Made by a program: the position numbers and the translations under genes
Notes under the pieces: model-generated
The model's database searches: none
Told to the model about the DNA's origin: nothing
Seen by the model: the letters and a program-made list of their open reading frames with translations, nothing else
Assembly (NCBI RefSeq): GCF_000009265.1
Contig: NC_008380.1
Location: forward strand, 2,919,501-2,983,500
DNA length: 64,000 bases
Source of the DNA: Rhizobium johnstonii 3841
GTDB lineage: Bacteria; Pseudomonadota; Alphaproteobacteria; Rhizobiales; Rhizobiaceae
Reading direction: 5' to 3'
Part shown: piece by piece, positions 44,372 through 52,995 of the stretch
Layout: every line of letters starts with the position of its first letter
How positions within the stretch are numbered: the first letter of the stretch is position 1

Positions 44372-45448
44372 ATGACCCCATCCCCAAACAGGCTGCGCAT
44401 TGCCGTGCTCTTCGGCGGCCGCTCGGCCGAGCACGACGTTTCCGTGCTCTCGGCAACCAATGTCATGGGCGCGCTCAAACCCGAAAAATACGACGCCGTC
44501 CCTGTTTTCATCACCCGCGAGGGGCAATGGCTGCTGAGCAGTTTCGAGGACGGTATACTGGCGACGCCATCATCAGGCACGGAAATCTGCCTCGTGCCGG
44601 GCGGACGGGGCCGGATGCTGGCGATCCCAGCTCATGGCGCGCCGCATGACCTAGCAAAGGTCGACATTCTGTTTCCTGTCCTCCACGGCCAGTATGGCGA
44701 GGACGGATCAGTGCAGGGCGCTGCGGAGGTGGCCCGCGTTCCACTCGCCGGTTGCGGCATCCTCGGCTCCGCCGCTGCGCTCGACAAGGACATCGCCAAA
44801 CGCCTGCTGAGGGCGGCGGGCCTGCCGGTGGCGCGCGCGGTGACGATCCATGAGGGTGCCGTCCCTTCACTGGCAGCCTTGGAAGGTGAGCTCGGCCTGC
44901 CGCTCTTCATCAAGCCTGCGCGCCAGGGATCGTCGGTCGGTGTCGCCAAGGTCCATGCCAGCCAGGAAGTCGCGCCTGCCCTTGCTGAGGCCTTCCGCCA
45001 CGACCGCACACTGCTCGCCGAGGAATTCGTGCGCGGCCGTGAGATCGAATTCAGCGTGCTGGAGGATGCGGCAGGAGAACTCTTCGTCTCCCGGCCGGGC
45101 GAGATCGTGCCGGCGGAAAGCCACGGTTTCTATAGCTACGATGCCAAATATATCGACGAGAAAGGTGCGGCGCTGAAAGTGCCGGCCGAACTGCCGCAGG
45201 AGGTCGAGACCGCCATGCGCGACGTCGCCGCAAAAGCCTTCAGGGCCGTCGGCTGCGATGGCATGGCCCGCATCGACTTCTTCCTGACGGATGACATGCA
45301 ATTCCTCGTCAATGAAATCAACACCATCCCCGGCTTCACCGATATCAGCATGTATTCCAAGGCGATGGCGGCAAGCGGCGTTACCTACGCCGAAATCATC
45401 GACCGTCTGGTGGACCACGGCATGGCGCGCGCCCGACGGGCCGACTGA
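44372..45448 (+). CDS. ddl: D-alanine--D-alanine ligase (ATP-grasp), operon copy
   Basis: A 358-residue ATP-grasp ligase. It begins RIAVLFGGRSAEHDVSVLSA, with the VanA/DdlA-type insert FPVLHGQYGEDGSVQG, the Ser/Lys ATP site FIKPARQGSSVGV, and GCDGMARIDFFLTDDMQFLV. The metal/D-Ala site NEINTIPGFTDISMYSKAMA closes the protein. SHGFYSYDAKYIDEKGAALK marks the omega-loop region with Tyr-Asp-x-Lys-Tyr, as in D-Ala-D-Ala forming enzymes. Length fits DdlA-type enzymes. It lies outside any mur/fts cluster and sits between a C39 peptidase and a P-loop protein, so it is probably a second ligase. Confidence 0.88.
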   Translation: MTPSPNRLRIAVLFGGRSAEHDVSVLSATNVMGALKPEKYDAVPVFITREGQWLLSSFEDGILATPSSGTEICLVPGGRGRMLAIPAHGAPHDLAKVDILFPVLHGQYGEDGSVQGAAEVARVPLAGCGILGSAAALDKDIAKRLLRAAGLPVARAVTIHEGAVPSLAALEGELGLPLFIKPARQGSSVGVAKVHASQEVAPALAEAFRHDRTLLAEEFVRGREIEFSVLEDAAGELFVSRPGEIVPAESHGFYSYDAKYIDEKGAALKVPAELPQEVETAMRDVAAKAFRAVGCDGMARIDFFLTDDMQFLVNEINTIPGFTDISMYSKAMAASGVTYAEIIDRLVDHGMARARRAD

Positions 45449-45463
45449 GACGGGAGCTTGATC

Positions 45464-46009
45464 ATGAACAGGTCGGTCTTGATTTCGGGATGTTCCGGCG
45501 GCGGAAAATCGACACTGCTTGCGGAACTTGCCGCCCGCGGTCATGCCGTCGTCGAAGAGCCCGGCCGGCGGATCGTCAGCCAAGAAGCCGAAGGCGACGG
45601 CGCAGCCCTGCCCTGGGTCAACATGGCGGCCTTTGCCCGCCGCGCAATCGAGATGGCGATCACCGATCACGCGGCGGCGCCTGAGCAGTCCGGCTGGACG
45701 TTTTTCGACCGTGGGCTGATCGATGCGGCGGCAGCGCTCCAACACCTCACCGGAGAACCGATCCTGGAAAAATTGAGCGTCGCCCACCGCTATCACCAGA
45801 GGGTTTTTCTCACCCCGCCATGGCCCGAAATCTACACGACCGACCCCGAGCGGCGCCATGGCTTCGACGAGGCGGTCGCCGAATATGATCGACTTGCCGC
45901 CATCTATCCGATGCTCGGTTACGACGTCTTCATGCTGCCGAAAATCTCGGTCGCCGACCGGGCGGATTTCATCCTCGACTGCCTCTCTCGGGAAACGAGG
46001 CAGCAGTAG
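45464..46009 (+). CDS. P-loop ATPase/kinase (AAA_28-like)
   Basis: A 181-residue nucleotide-binding protein. Walker A is GCSGGGKSTLL (9-19). The segment RGHAVVEEPGRRIVSQEAEG matches the AAA_28 kinase-like family, and WTFFDRGLIDAAAALQHLTG contains the Walker B-like Asp and the DRG motif. YHQRVFLTPPWPEIYTTDPE is the lid region, as in thymidylate-kinase-like enzymes. ATG 45464 is used, nine bases after GGGAG; a TTG lies six bases upstream. It is 15 bp after ddl. It may phosphorylate a small molecule. Confidence 0.78.
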   Translation: MNRSVLISGCSGGGKSTLLAELAARGHAVVEEPGRRIVSQEAEGDGAALPWVNMAAFARRAIEMAITDHAAAPEQSGWTFFDRGLIDAAAALQHLTGEPILEKLSVAHRYHQRVFLTPPWPEIYTTDPERRHGFDEAVAEYDRLAAIYPMLGYDVFMLPKISVADRADFILDCLSRETRQQ

Positions 46010-46018
46010 ATGAGATCG

Positions 46019-46636
46019 TCAGCGCCTGCGAAAAACGCACCACTGGAACGACTGCCGGCCACCGCCGGGTGTCGTGTGTTCCTCACGCCAGTCACGCTGA
46101 AGCGCGAAGGTGGACGAGAATTCGGTCGCAAGCGCCACCGCGTCGTAACGCTGGACCGGCAAGCCGCTGCACCGTTCCGGCCCGTCCGGCGCGAAGGTCG
46201 CGATGATCACGACGCTGCCCGGCGCCGTGCCGGTTTCGAGTGCGCGACGATAGGCCAGCCGCTGCTCCGGTTCGGTGAGGAAGTGAAAAACGGCGCGGTC
46301 GTGCCACACGTCGTAATGGCGGTCGGGCAGCCATGAAGTGACGTCGGCAACCACCCAGGCGATCCGGGCTGCTTCCTCCCGCAGTCGCGCCTTGGTGACC
46401 TCGAGCGCTGGCGCGGCGATGTCGAGGACGGTGAGGTCGGACCACCCGCGCTCGACAAGACGGTCGACAAGGCTCGATGCGCCGCCGCCCACATCGATCA
46501 GCGAGGCCGTGGCCGGCAGTTGCAACTCGTCAAGCGCCCGCAAGGAAGGGCCGGGCGTCGGCTGATACCAGCTGACGCTGTCGGCAGATTTCGTGCGGTA
46601 GACCTCGTCCCAGTGTTCCCGCTTCTCGCCTGTCAT
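46019..46636 (-). CDS. Class I SAM-dependent methyltransferase
   Basis: A 205-residue methyltransferase of the small UbiE/thiopurine-like type. HWDEVYRTKSADSVSWYQPT is typical of a tellurite-resistance/TPMT-like N-terminus. The SAM motif is IDVGGGASSLVD (about 51-62), the acidic residue is LTVLDIA, and the motif IV region YDVWHDRAVFHFLTEPEQ is characteristic. ATG 46636 has GGGG 8-11 bases upstream. It converges with the C39/Ddl/P-loop operon and its 3' end stands 9 bp from it. The substrate is unknown. Confidence 0.83.
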   Translation of the reverse strand: MTGEKREHWDEVYRTKSADSVSWYQPTPGPSLRALDELQLPATASLIDVGGGASSLVDRLVERGWSDLTVLDIAAPALEVTKARLREEAARIAWVVADVTSWLPDRHYDVWHDRAVFHFLTEPEQRLAYRRALETGTAPGSVVIIATFAPDGPERCSGLPVQRYDAVALATEFSSTFALQRDWREEHTTPGGGRQSFQWCVFRRR

Positions 46637-46670
46637 CTGATATCCCCATCTCTTGCAGTGCCCGATATCC

Positions 46671-46722
46671 TCCAGCGCCGAGCGTCTTTTCAGACGCGCA
46701 AATGACACGGTAGCGCTTTCAA
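46671..46722. repeat. Diverged inverted copy of the 21.8-kb palindromic repeat
   Basis: Read on the minus strand it aligns with 21824-21879 over about 55 bases with roughly eight differences, including the identical core CGCGTCTGAAAAGACGC. The hairpin GCGTCT/AGACGC (46682-46687, 46692-46697) is retained. It lies directly upstream of the methyltransferase gene. Confidence 0.75.
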
Positions 46723-46801
46723 GTATGCAGTAGCTGATCAACATGTAGGGACTGAGACGTCTGCAACCAATCGCAGTGCGCCCAAGACCATGTTCCGCGT
46801 T

Positions 46802-47311
46802 TCAGGAAGCGAGGTGCCGATAAACGAGATCGGCAGGATCCGTTCGGGGTGCTGCGGGATCGAGACGCGCGCCAAGCCGCTCCGCAACGGCAACGGATGC
46901 GGCATAGCCAGGAGCGATATAGCTGACGAGCGATGGCAATTTGAGCGTCGCGGAGGCCCAGTTGCGCAGCGCGAGCGCCGCTTCGGTCGCATAGCCTCTG
47001 CCCTCGTATCCCTCGTAGACGAACCAGCCCAGTTCCTTTTCCGGAAAAAGCGGCCCGTGATTGATCCCCACCTGACCGACGCATTCGCCGGTTTCGCCAA
47101 GCTCGATCATCAGCGCTCCGTGCCCGAAAAGCTGCCACAGAGCCACGTCGTGACAGAACATCCCCCATGCAGCACGCAGATCGAACGGGCCACCCATTCC
47201 GACGGATCGCGGCGAGGCCATGATCTCAGCATAAGCGACGAAATCGTCGATATCAGGCATGCGGAGCCTAAGACGGTCGGTTCGAATGGTCATCGCGCCC
47301 GCTTCGGACAT
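46802..47311 (-). CDS. GNAT N-acetyltransferase (RimJ/RimL type)
   Basis: A 169-residue acetyltransferase fold. It begins TDRLRLRMPDIDDFVAYAEI, with WGMFCHDVALWQLFGHGALM in the middle. The acetyl-CoA site is ELGWFVYEGYEGRGYATEAA (the RGYATE form of the Q/RxxGxA motif, about 111-130), then YIAPGYAASVAVAERLGARL. It may modify ribosomal or small-molecule amines. ATG 47311 follows GAAGG by seven bases. Confidence 0.85.
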   Translation of the reverse strand: MSEAGAMTIRTDRLRLRMPDIDDFVAYAEIMASPRSVGMGGPFDLRAAWGMFCHDVALWQLFGHGALMIELGETGECVGQVGINHGPLFPEKELGWFVYEGYEGRGYATEAALALRNWASATLKLPSLVSYIAPGYAASVAVAERLGARLDPAAPRTDPADLVYRHLAS

Positions 47312-47367
47312 GTCGTCGCCTTCTCTGTCAGGTTGGGTTTGGAGTTTCGGCCGTTGAACGAAATATT

Positions 47368-47871
47368 CTAGCTTTCAAATGCCGGGGCGAATTGCAACAT
47401 CCCGCTTGGCGGAGATCCGCGAAAAACAATCCTCTGCACGAGCCGAGTATCGAGGTCGAGATACTTCAACTGTCCATCGCTGCTGAAACCGACACGGCTG
47501 TAGATCTCGGGATTGCCGATCAGGGCGCATCCGCTGGCGCCCATCTCTTTCAACAATTCGAGACCCCGTGCAATCATCGCCTTGCCGATGCCCTGCCGCT
47601 GTCTCTCCGGCTTGACCGATATCGGCCCCAGCCCGAACCAGCCCTCATGCGCGCCGTCGATCGTCACCGGCGAAAACGCCACATGTCCGAGAATCTCGCC
47701 GCCCTGCTCGGCCACCAGCGATATCTTGAGATCGCCCGCCGCGCGAAGTCTTCGGACAATCTCCGCTTCCGTACCGTCACTGTAGGGCATCGGCTTGAAG
47801 GCGGTCGAGGTCAGATCATGGATCGCATCGATATCATCAGGCGTTTCGTCTCGGATAAGCATCTCTGTCAA
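47368..47871 (-). CDS. GNAT N-acetyltransferase (YhbS type)
   Basis: A 167-residue acetyltransferase. IRDETPDDIDAIHDLTSTAF is the N-terminal strand-helix unit. The acetyl-CoA motif is LGPISVKPERQRQGIGKAMI (about 80-99, with RQRQGIG), and GCALIGNPEIYSRVGF is the diagnostic YhbS segment. It follows the nitrilase-family gene with a 4-bp gap, so they are probably one transcript. The substrate is unknown. Confidence 0.87.
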   Translation of the reverse strand: MTEMLIRDETPDDIDAIHDLTSTAFKPMPYSDGTEAEIVRRLRAAGDLKISLVAEQGGEILGHVAFSPVTIDGAHEGWFGLGPISVKPERQRQGIGKAMIARGLELLKEMGASGCALIGNPEIYSRVGFSSDGQLKYLDLDTRLVQRIVFRGSPPSGMLQFAPAFES

Positions 47872-47875
47872 TTCC

Positions 47876-48634
47876 TCAAGCGCGATAGCTCACAGGTGCT
47901 ATGCAGGGAAAGTCGAAGACCAGCAAGCCGGGCTCCTCCAGCGGCAGTTGCGTCACGACCTGCCCTTCCGGGTTCAGCACCGCCGTCGGGCCCCAGGCAA
48001 TGCGCCCGTCGCGCTCGCCTGTCACGTCGGATGATATCAGCCACAGGCCTGTCTCGCGGCATCTTTCACCGCGAACGGCATTATGCAGTTGCTTGAATAT
48101 TTCCGCCTTCTCCCGTGGCATCATGTTGTTGGACAGGCATAAGATCGCCGATGCGCCAGACGCAGCAACCTTTGCGGCTGCCTCCGGAAAATTGGTGTCG
48201 TAGCAGATGTTGATCCCGAAGCGCAGGGCACCGATCGCAAAGAGCGGACTGTCCTTTCCTGCCTCGAAAGCCCGTTCGCCGGGCAGCAGGTGGGTTTTCC
48301 GGTAGCGACCGAGGAGAACGCCGCGCTCGACGACGACGGCGGTGTTGAACAATCGCCCGTCATCGATCTCGATCAGCCCCATGACCAGCACCGGTCCCGA
48401 CTTCGGCAACCGATCCAGGACCGCCGCGAACTCGGCCGATGCGAGATCGAGGGCAACACGCCGCGCCGATGGTTCATCGGTCAGGTAGCCCTGCAGAAAA
48501 CCTTCTGGAAAGACCAGCAGGGCCACGCCATCAGCCTCGGCGAGCGCCGCGGCCCTAACCGCATAATCCAATGCCGCCTCAACATTCTCCCGAAATTCCG
48601 GCGTCTGCGCGGCGGCTATCCGAATGCTCGTCAC
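47876..48634 (-). CDS. Carbon-nitrogen hydrolase (nitrilase superfamily)
   Basis: A 252-residue amidase fold with the Glu-Lys-Cys triad: E44 (FPEGFLQGY), K113 (YRKTHLLPGE) and C144 (NICYDTNFPE). It belongs to the omega-amidase/N-carbamoylase-like branch of the superfamily and lacks extra domains. It hydrolyses an amide or carbamoyl compound in the cytoplasm; the exact substrate is not apparent. It precedes the YhbS-type GNAT. Confidence 0.87.
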   Translation of the reverse strand: MTSIRIAAAQTPEFRENVEAALDYAVRAAALAEADGVALLVFPEGFLQGYLTDEPSARRVALDLASAEFAAVLDRLPKSGPVLVMGLIEIDDGRLFNTAVVVERGVLLGRYRKTHLLPGERAFEAGKDSPLFAIGALRFGINICYDTNFPEAAAKVAASGASAILCLSNNMMPREKAEIFKQLHNAVRGERCRETGLWLISSDVTGERDGRIAWGPTAVLNPEGQVVTQLPLEEPGLLVFDFPCIAPVSYRA

Positions 48635-48672
48635 TTAGACCTCCGGGTTCTCGGCCGCAGCATCTCAGCAAA

Positions 48673-48696
48673 AGGCCCGGCACTGTGGCCGGGCCT
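48673..48696 (-). terminator. gnd transcription terminator
   Basis: AGGCCCGGC (48673-48681) pairs with GCCGGGCCT (48688-48696) around a 6-base loop, 22 bases after the gnd stop. On the minus strand it is followed by TTTTGCT. The orientation fits gnd. Confidence 0.85.
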
Positions 48697-48718
48697 CTTC
48701 TTGAAAAATCTGTAAACC

Positions 48719-50149
48719 TCAGAAGGTCGAGGCACCGCTACCCCAGGGGCCGTGGTGGAAATCCTTGCCATCAAGGCGGTCGAAGCCGTGGGCGCCGAAG
48801 AAGTCGCGCTGTGCCTGGATGAGGTTTGCCGTTCCCCTGCCCTGGCGATAGGCGTCGAAATAGGTCAGCGCCGAGGTCAGCGCCGGAACCGGCAGACCAG
48901 CGGCAATCGCGGCGCCGACGACGCGGCGCAGCGCCGGGATCGATTCCTTGACCATGTCGGAGAAAGCCGGAGTGACGATCAGGTTGGCAGCGTCAGGCGC
49001 CTTGGTGAAGGCCGAGGTGATCTCGTCGAGGAATTGCGAGCGGATGATGCAGCCGGCGCGCCAGATCCTGGCGATGGTCGGCATCGGCAGCGACCAGTTG
49101 AACTCGCGCGATGCTTCCGCCATCACCGCGAAGCCCTGCGCATAGGCGCCGATCTTGGCGGCGAAAAGCGCCAGCTCCAGATCCTTGTTGAGCTCGGGGC
49201 CATAAGCGATCGGGAAGGACACGGCCTGGGTGCCGAAGATCTTCTCGGCGGCTTCGCGCTGCGATTTCATCGAGGAGAGGCTGCGGGCGGCGACCGCGGC
49301 TTCGATCGCCGTTGCGGGAATGCCCATGTTCTGCGCCTCGATCGCCGACCACTTGCCGGTGCCCTTCTGGCCGGCCTTGTCGAGGATCATGTCGACCATC
49401 GGCCCGCCGGAAACCGGATCGGTTGCGGCAAGCACCTTCTCGGAGATTTCGATCAGGTAGGAGTTCAGCCGGCCCTTGTTCCATTCGCCGAAGATGCCGG
49501 AGATTTCGGAGGCACTCTTGCCGAGGCCGTCGCGCAGGATGCCGTAGATTTCGGCAATCATCTGCATGTCGGCATATTCGATGCCGTTGTGGATGGTCTT
49601 GACGAAATGGCCGGCGCCGTCATTCCCGAGCCAGGCGACGCAGGGCTCGTCATTGTAACGGGCGGCAATCGAGGTCAGCACCTTCTCGACTCGCTTCCAG
49701 GACTCTTCGGTGCCGCCGACCATGATCGACGGGCCGTGGCGCGCACCTTCTTCGCCGCCGGAAACACCCATGCCGATGAAGGTCAGATCGGTATTCTTCA
49801 GCCGGTCGAAGCGGGCGACGGTGTCGCGGAAATTGGCGTTGCCGGCATCGATCATGATGTCGCCCTTGGAGAGATGCGGGCGCAGCAGCTCCATCTGCTG
49901 GTCGACGGGCTCGCCCGCCTTGATCATGATGACGATCGGGCGCGGCGGCCGGATCGCATCGACAAACTCTTCGATGGTCTTGCAGGGAATGATCTGCTTC
50001 TTCAGATCGCCGGCGCTTTCGTAGAATTCGTCGGTTTTCTCCGGCGTGCGGTTGAAGACCGCGATTTTATTGCCTTTCTCCGCGATGTTGAGCGCCAGGT
50101 TGGAGCCCATGACCGCAAGGCCGATCAGTCCGATTTCTGCCTTTTCCAC
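48719..50149 (-). CDS. gnd: 6-phosphogluconate dehydrogenase (decarboxylating)
   Basis: A 476-residue enzyme that oxidises 6-phosphogluconate to ribulose 5-phosphate with NADP+. The Rossmann motif is IGLIGLAVMGSNLALNIAEK. The catalytic segments include GMGVSGGEEGARHGPSIMVG and KTIHNGIEYADMQMIAEIYG (with the Lys and Glu of the active site). GTGKWSAIEAQNMGIPATAI and the C-terminal NLIQAQRDFFGAHGFDRLD follow. Family alignment begins at a GTG (50149), 7 bases after GGAGG, although the frame stays open to 50314. A terminator follows directly. Confidence 0.95.
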   Translation of the reverse strand: MEKAEIGLIGLAVMGSNLALNIAEKGNKIAVFNRTPEKTDEFYESAGDLKKQIIPCKTIEEFVDAIRPPRPIVIMIKAGEPVDQQMELLRPHLSKGDIMIDAGNANFRDTVARFDRLKNTDLTFIGMGVSGGEEGARHGPSIMVGGTEESWKRVEKVLTSIAARYNDEPCVAWLGNDGAGHFVKTIHNGIEYADMQMIAEIYGILRDGLGKSASEISGIFGEWNKGRLNSYLIEISEKVLAATDPVSGGPMVDMILDKAGQKGTGKWSAIEAQNMGIPATAIEAAVAARSLSSMKSQREAAEKIFGTQAVSFPIAYGPELNKDLELALFAAKIGAYAQGFAVMAEASREFNWSLPMPTIARIWRAGCIIRSQFLDEITSAFTKAPDAANLIVTPAFSDMVKESIPALRRVVGAAIAAGLPVPALTSALTYFDAYRQGRGTANLIQAQRDFFGAHGFDRLDGKDFHHGPWGSGASTF

Positions 50150-50381
50150 GACAAACCTCCGATGTGTCATTTGGACCGGTGTTGTGGCACTGTCTCGGTC
50201 AAACGGCAAGTCTCGCAAGGGTCTAATCGGTTCGCAAAAGCCAATGAAATGAGGCTTGCAATATCCCCGCTTGTCCGACAACCCACCAGATGCCGCTTTA
50301 ATCCGAAGCCGCAAGTTTTTCGCGCGCCCTGCCCGTAATGCCCTATCTCATGTTATTATCAGTGCCTCGGGAGATATCGCA

Positions 50382-51173
50382 TTGGCATCGGGAAAACGAA
50401 AAGAGACGGCTCTCCTGGCGGCCCGCGCCGGCCGCTACCGCGAATATGCACCGCCGCCGCCGCTGCGACGCCATTTCAGCCGCCTCTGGTCGCACGCGCT
50501 TCACAACGGACCGCCGGCAATGCTGGCGATCGTGCCGGACGGCTATTGCGATCTCCTCTGGATCGACGGCCGGCTGGTCGTCGCAGGCCCCGACAGGACG
50601 GCGGCCTTTCCCGTCATCCAACCGGGCGCGACCGTCATCGGCGCACGTTTTGCGCCCGGCGCTGCAGCACCCTGGCTGAAGACGCCGCTCTCGGCGCTGG
50701 TCGGCTGCTCGGTGCCCCTTGCCGACATCGGTCGGAAGGACACCGCCGAATTCGAAGCGCGGCTTGCGGATTGTCCCGACCTCTCGGCCACGATGGCGCT
50801 GCTTGGCCGCCTGCTCGAAGAGGCCGCGCGCGATGCGGAGGAGCCCGCCCGCGACGCCGCCATGATCTTCGCCGCCGCCGACGGCGGCCGCCCAGCATCC
50901 GGCCTGCTCGACCGGCTCGGCATGAGCGAAAGGCAGCTGCGCCGTCGTTGCCACCATCATTTCGGCTATGGCGCAAAGACGCTGGAACGGATCCGCCGAT
51001 TCCAGCGTTTCCTCGACCTCTGCCGCAAGTCGGGCACGATGCCGCTTGCCCGCCTTGCGCTCGAAGCGGGCTTTGCCGACCAGCCCCACATGACGCGGGA
51101 GGCCGGTGAGCTGTCCACGCTGACGCCCGCCGTCATTCTCGATCAGCTCGGCATGCGGAAAAGAGCCGACTGA
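50382..51173 (+). CDS. AraC-family regulator with DUF6597-like N-domain
   Basis: A protein of about 263 residues. The N-terminal part RYREYAPPPPLRRHFSRLWS and PDGYCDLLWIDGRLVVAGPD is the sensor domain seen in a large group of AraC regulators. The C-terminal two-HTH region contains LGMSERQLRRRCHHHFGYGA, KTLERIRRFQRFLDLC and LALEAGFADQPHMTREAGEL. The start is uncertain: a TTG at 50382 has GGGAG nine bases upstream, and no ATG stands in the right place. It heads a likely operon with the SRPBCC and VOC genes. Confidence 0.78.
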   Translation: MASGKRKETALLAARAGRYREYAPPPPLRRHFSRLWSHALHNGPPAMLAIVPDGYCDLLWIDGRLVVAGPDRTAAFPVIQPGATVIGARFAPGAAAPWLKTPLSALVGCSVPLADIGRKDTAEFEARLADCPDLSATMALLGRLLEEAARDAEEPARDAAMIFAAADGGRPASGLLDRLGMSERQLRRRCHHHFGYGAKTLERIRRFQRFLDLCRKSGTMPLARLALEAGFADQPHMTREAGELSTLTPAVILDQLGMRKRAD

Positions 51174-51243
51174 CCGTTTTGTTCAAGACGCTGCCGGCCG
51201 GTCCGTTATTCTGACGAAACCAAATGACAGGGACCTGCAAGCC

Positions 51244-51642
51244 ATGACGACAATGCCCGCGAAAATCATCCACCGGTCGATCGAGCGCGATTGGCGCGAC
51301 GTCTATGAATTCGCCGGCAAGCCGGAGAACATGCCGCTCTGGGCCTCCGGCCTTGCGAGCGGGCTCGATCCTGACGGTGCCGACTGGATCGCCGATGGCG
51401 CTCTTGGAAGAATCAGGGTGAGCTTCGTGCCTGCCAATGAATTCGGCGTGATCGACCATACGGTGACGATCGAATCCGGCCTCAGGGTCTATAATGCCCT
51501 GCGCATCGTACCGAACGGCGATGGCTGCGAGGTCATGTTCACGCTGCTGCGTCTGCCCGGCATGACCGACGCGCAGTTTTCCGCCGATGCCGCCCATGTC
51601 GAGAAGGATCTCGCCATGCTGAAAGCCCTGATGGAGAGATAG
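51244..51642 (+). CDS. SRPBCC-family protein
   Basis: A 132-residue protein. IIHRSIERDWRDVYEFAGKP and NMPLWASGLASGL form the first strand-helix unit of a Bet v1-like cavity; VMFTLLRLPGMTDAQFSADA and the long helix VEKDLAMLKALMER close it. The stop is directly next to the VOC gene's start (TAG-ATG). The ligand is unknown. It is probably controlled by the AraC-type protein upstream. Confidence 0.82.
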   Translation: MTTMPAKIIHRSIERDWRDVYEFAGKPENMPLWASGLASGLDPDGADWIADGALGRIRVSFVPANEFGVIDHTVTIESGLRVYNALRIVPNGDGCEVMFTLLRLPGMTDAQFSADAAHVEKDLAMLKALMER

Positions 51643-52005
51643 ATGGCCGAGAAGACAGAAAACCAAGACCGCCGTATCGACTATGTCGAATTCAACGTCG
51701 CCGACATCGCTGCCGCCAAAGCCTTTTACGGCTCGGCCTTCGGCTGGCGCTTCACCGATTACGGCCCCAATTATTGCGAATTCGACGACGGCCGGCTGAA
51801 GGGCGGCTTTACCGATTTCGGACCGGTGCGGCCGGGCGGCGGCCCGCTGGTCGTCGTCTATGCCAGTGATCTGGAAGACGTGCTGACCTCAGTCGAAAGA
51901 GCCGGCGGCACGATCTGCCGGCCGATCACCGATTTTCCTGGAGGCCGCCGCTTTCATTTCCTCGACCGCGATGGCTACGAGCTCGCCGTCTGGGCGGCTG
52001 CTTAG
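51643..52005 (+). CDS. VOC-family (glyoxalase-like) protein
   Basis: A 120-residue vicinal-oxygen-chelate fold protein. It begins RIDYVEFNVADIAAAKAFYG, then FGWRFTDYGPNYCEFDDGRL, and ends RRFHFLDRDGYELAVWAA with the metal-site Glu. Conserved His at the first metal position is replaced by Tyr-Val-Glu, so metal dependence is unsure. It follows the SRPBCC gene with no gap. This AraC-SRPBCC-VOC trio is likely one operon. Confidence 0.85.
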   Translation: MAEKTENQDRRIDYVEFNVADIAAAKAFYGSAFGWRFTDYGPNYCEFDDGRLKGGFTDFGPVRPGGGPLVVVYASDLEDVLTSVERAGGTICRPITDFPGGRRFHFLDRDGYELAVWAAA

Positions 52006-52043
52006 CCAGACTACCCAAGGCAGCGATTGATCAGGCAGCACGA

Positions 52044-52075
52044 CTGCATAATTCCTTAGATCGGAACGCGCTGTA
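52044..52075. repeat. Degenerate remnant of the palindromic intergenic repeat
   Basis: GCATAATTCCTTAGATCGGA followed by ACGCGCTGTAG resembles the left arm and the end of the repeat at 21782-21879 with the centre missing. It lies in the convergent spacer after the VOC gene. Confidence 0.4.
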
Positions 52076-52090
52076 GGCTGCCGACCGGGA

Positions 52091-52864
52091 TCAAGCAGCC
52101 TGCGACAGCCGATCGAGATCCTCCATGACGAGCAGGGCGCCGATCACCGTGCCACCCGCATCGCGCAGCGGCGACATGCGACAGCGCACCTGCCGCGACC
52201 CGCCGCTGCCGGCCGAGCGCTCATAGGTATAGTCGATCTGGTCGCCGGCAAAACAGGCGTCGAGCTTATGTTTGGCGCATTCGGCAAACCGCTCCTCGCC
52301 GATGAATTCGGAAAGATGGCGGCCGATGAGCTCCATCGGCTTCCTGTTGAGATGGGCGCTGTTGGCTGGATTGGAATAAAGGTAGCGATAGTCCCTGGTC
52401 AGCACCGCCACGCGATCCGGCAGGCTTTCAAGGATTACCGCGTTGAGGAACTGTCCATTGTCGGTATCCGGCACATAGGCTGGCGGCGGCTCGATGCGCA
52501 CATCCTGCGGCGAAGGCACGCGCCAGTCCGGCCCATGCGCCCCGAAATAGCGGTCGAGCAGATAGGAGAGCACCGACGTGTGCTCCGTGACGCTGGCGCT
52601 GTCGTCGGCATCCTGGCTGATCAGGTGGCTCACGAACTGCAGCTGCATATAGACTTCAAGCAGGTTGGTTGCCCGGCAGGCGAGGATTGCCTCGACCAGC
52701 GGCTCGACATTGCGGTCGAGCGCCGTGACGCGCTGGTCGTCGCCCAGGCGTATGGCGTCCTCGATTTGCACGCAACGTAAAGAAAAAGCTCGAAAAAGCT
52801 CCAGCAAGACGCCTCCCACTCCCATTGTCCCAAGAGACGAGTCCGAAACCTCACATGGCTGCAT
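52091..52864 (-). CDS. PAS-domain protein
   Basis: A protein of about 257 residues. The N-terminal half is helical with no recognised domain (FRAFSLRCVQIEDAIRLGDD and following). The C-terminal 115 residues form a PAS/PAC domain (AVILESLPDRVAVLTRDYRY, SNPANSAHLNRKPMELIGRH, RQVRCRMSPLRDAGGTVIGA). No kinase, cyclase or DNA-binding domain is fused, so it must signal through a partner. The start is uncertain: ATG 52864 is used, ATG 52825 has a better GGGA, and a GTG at 52951 is also in frame. Confidence 0.7.
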   Translation of the reverse strand: MQPCEVSDSSLGTMGVGGVLLELFRAFSLRCVQIEDAIRLGDDQRVTALDRNVEPLVEAILACRATNLLEVYMQLQFVSHLISQDADDSASVTEHTSVLSYLLDRYFGAHGPDWRVPSPQDVRIEPPPAYVPDTDNGQFLNAVILESLPDRVAVLTRDYRYLYSNPANSAHLNRKPMELIGRHLSEFIGEERFAECAKHKLDACFAGDQIDYTYERSAGSGGSRQVRCRMSPLRDAGGTVIGALLVMEDLDRLSQAA

Positions 52865-52995
52865 TTCCCAAAAATGCGCTTTCCGGTAGACATTATTCGC
52901 GTCCTGGTGGTGACGGATAACATGAAGTGCCCTCAGTTTCAATCCAAGCACACTTGCCGCTTTTTACCGCTGATAAATGAGGGTGGACGTTCTTG

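Noticed and set aside
39736..46009. Genomic island or plasmid-derived segment around leuS and ddl
   Set aside because: No tRNA gene, integrase, flanking repeats or clear base-composition change was visible, so transfer is only a possibility and not annotated.
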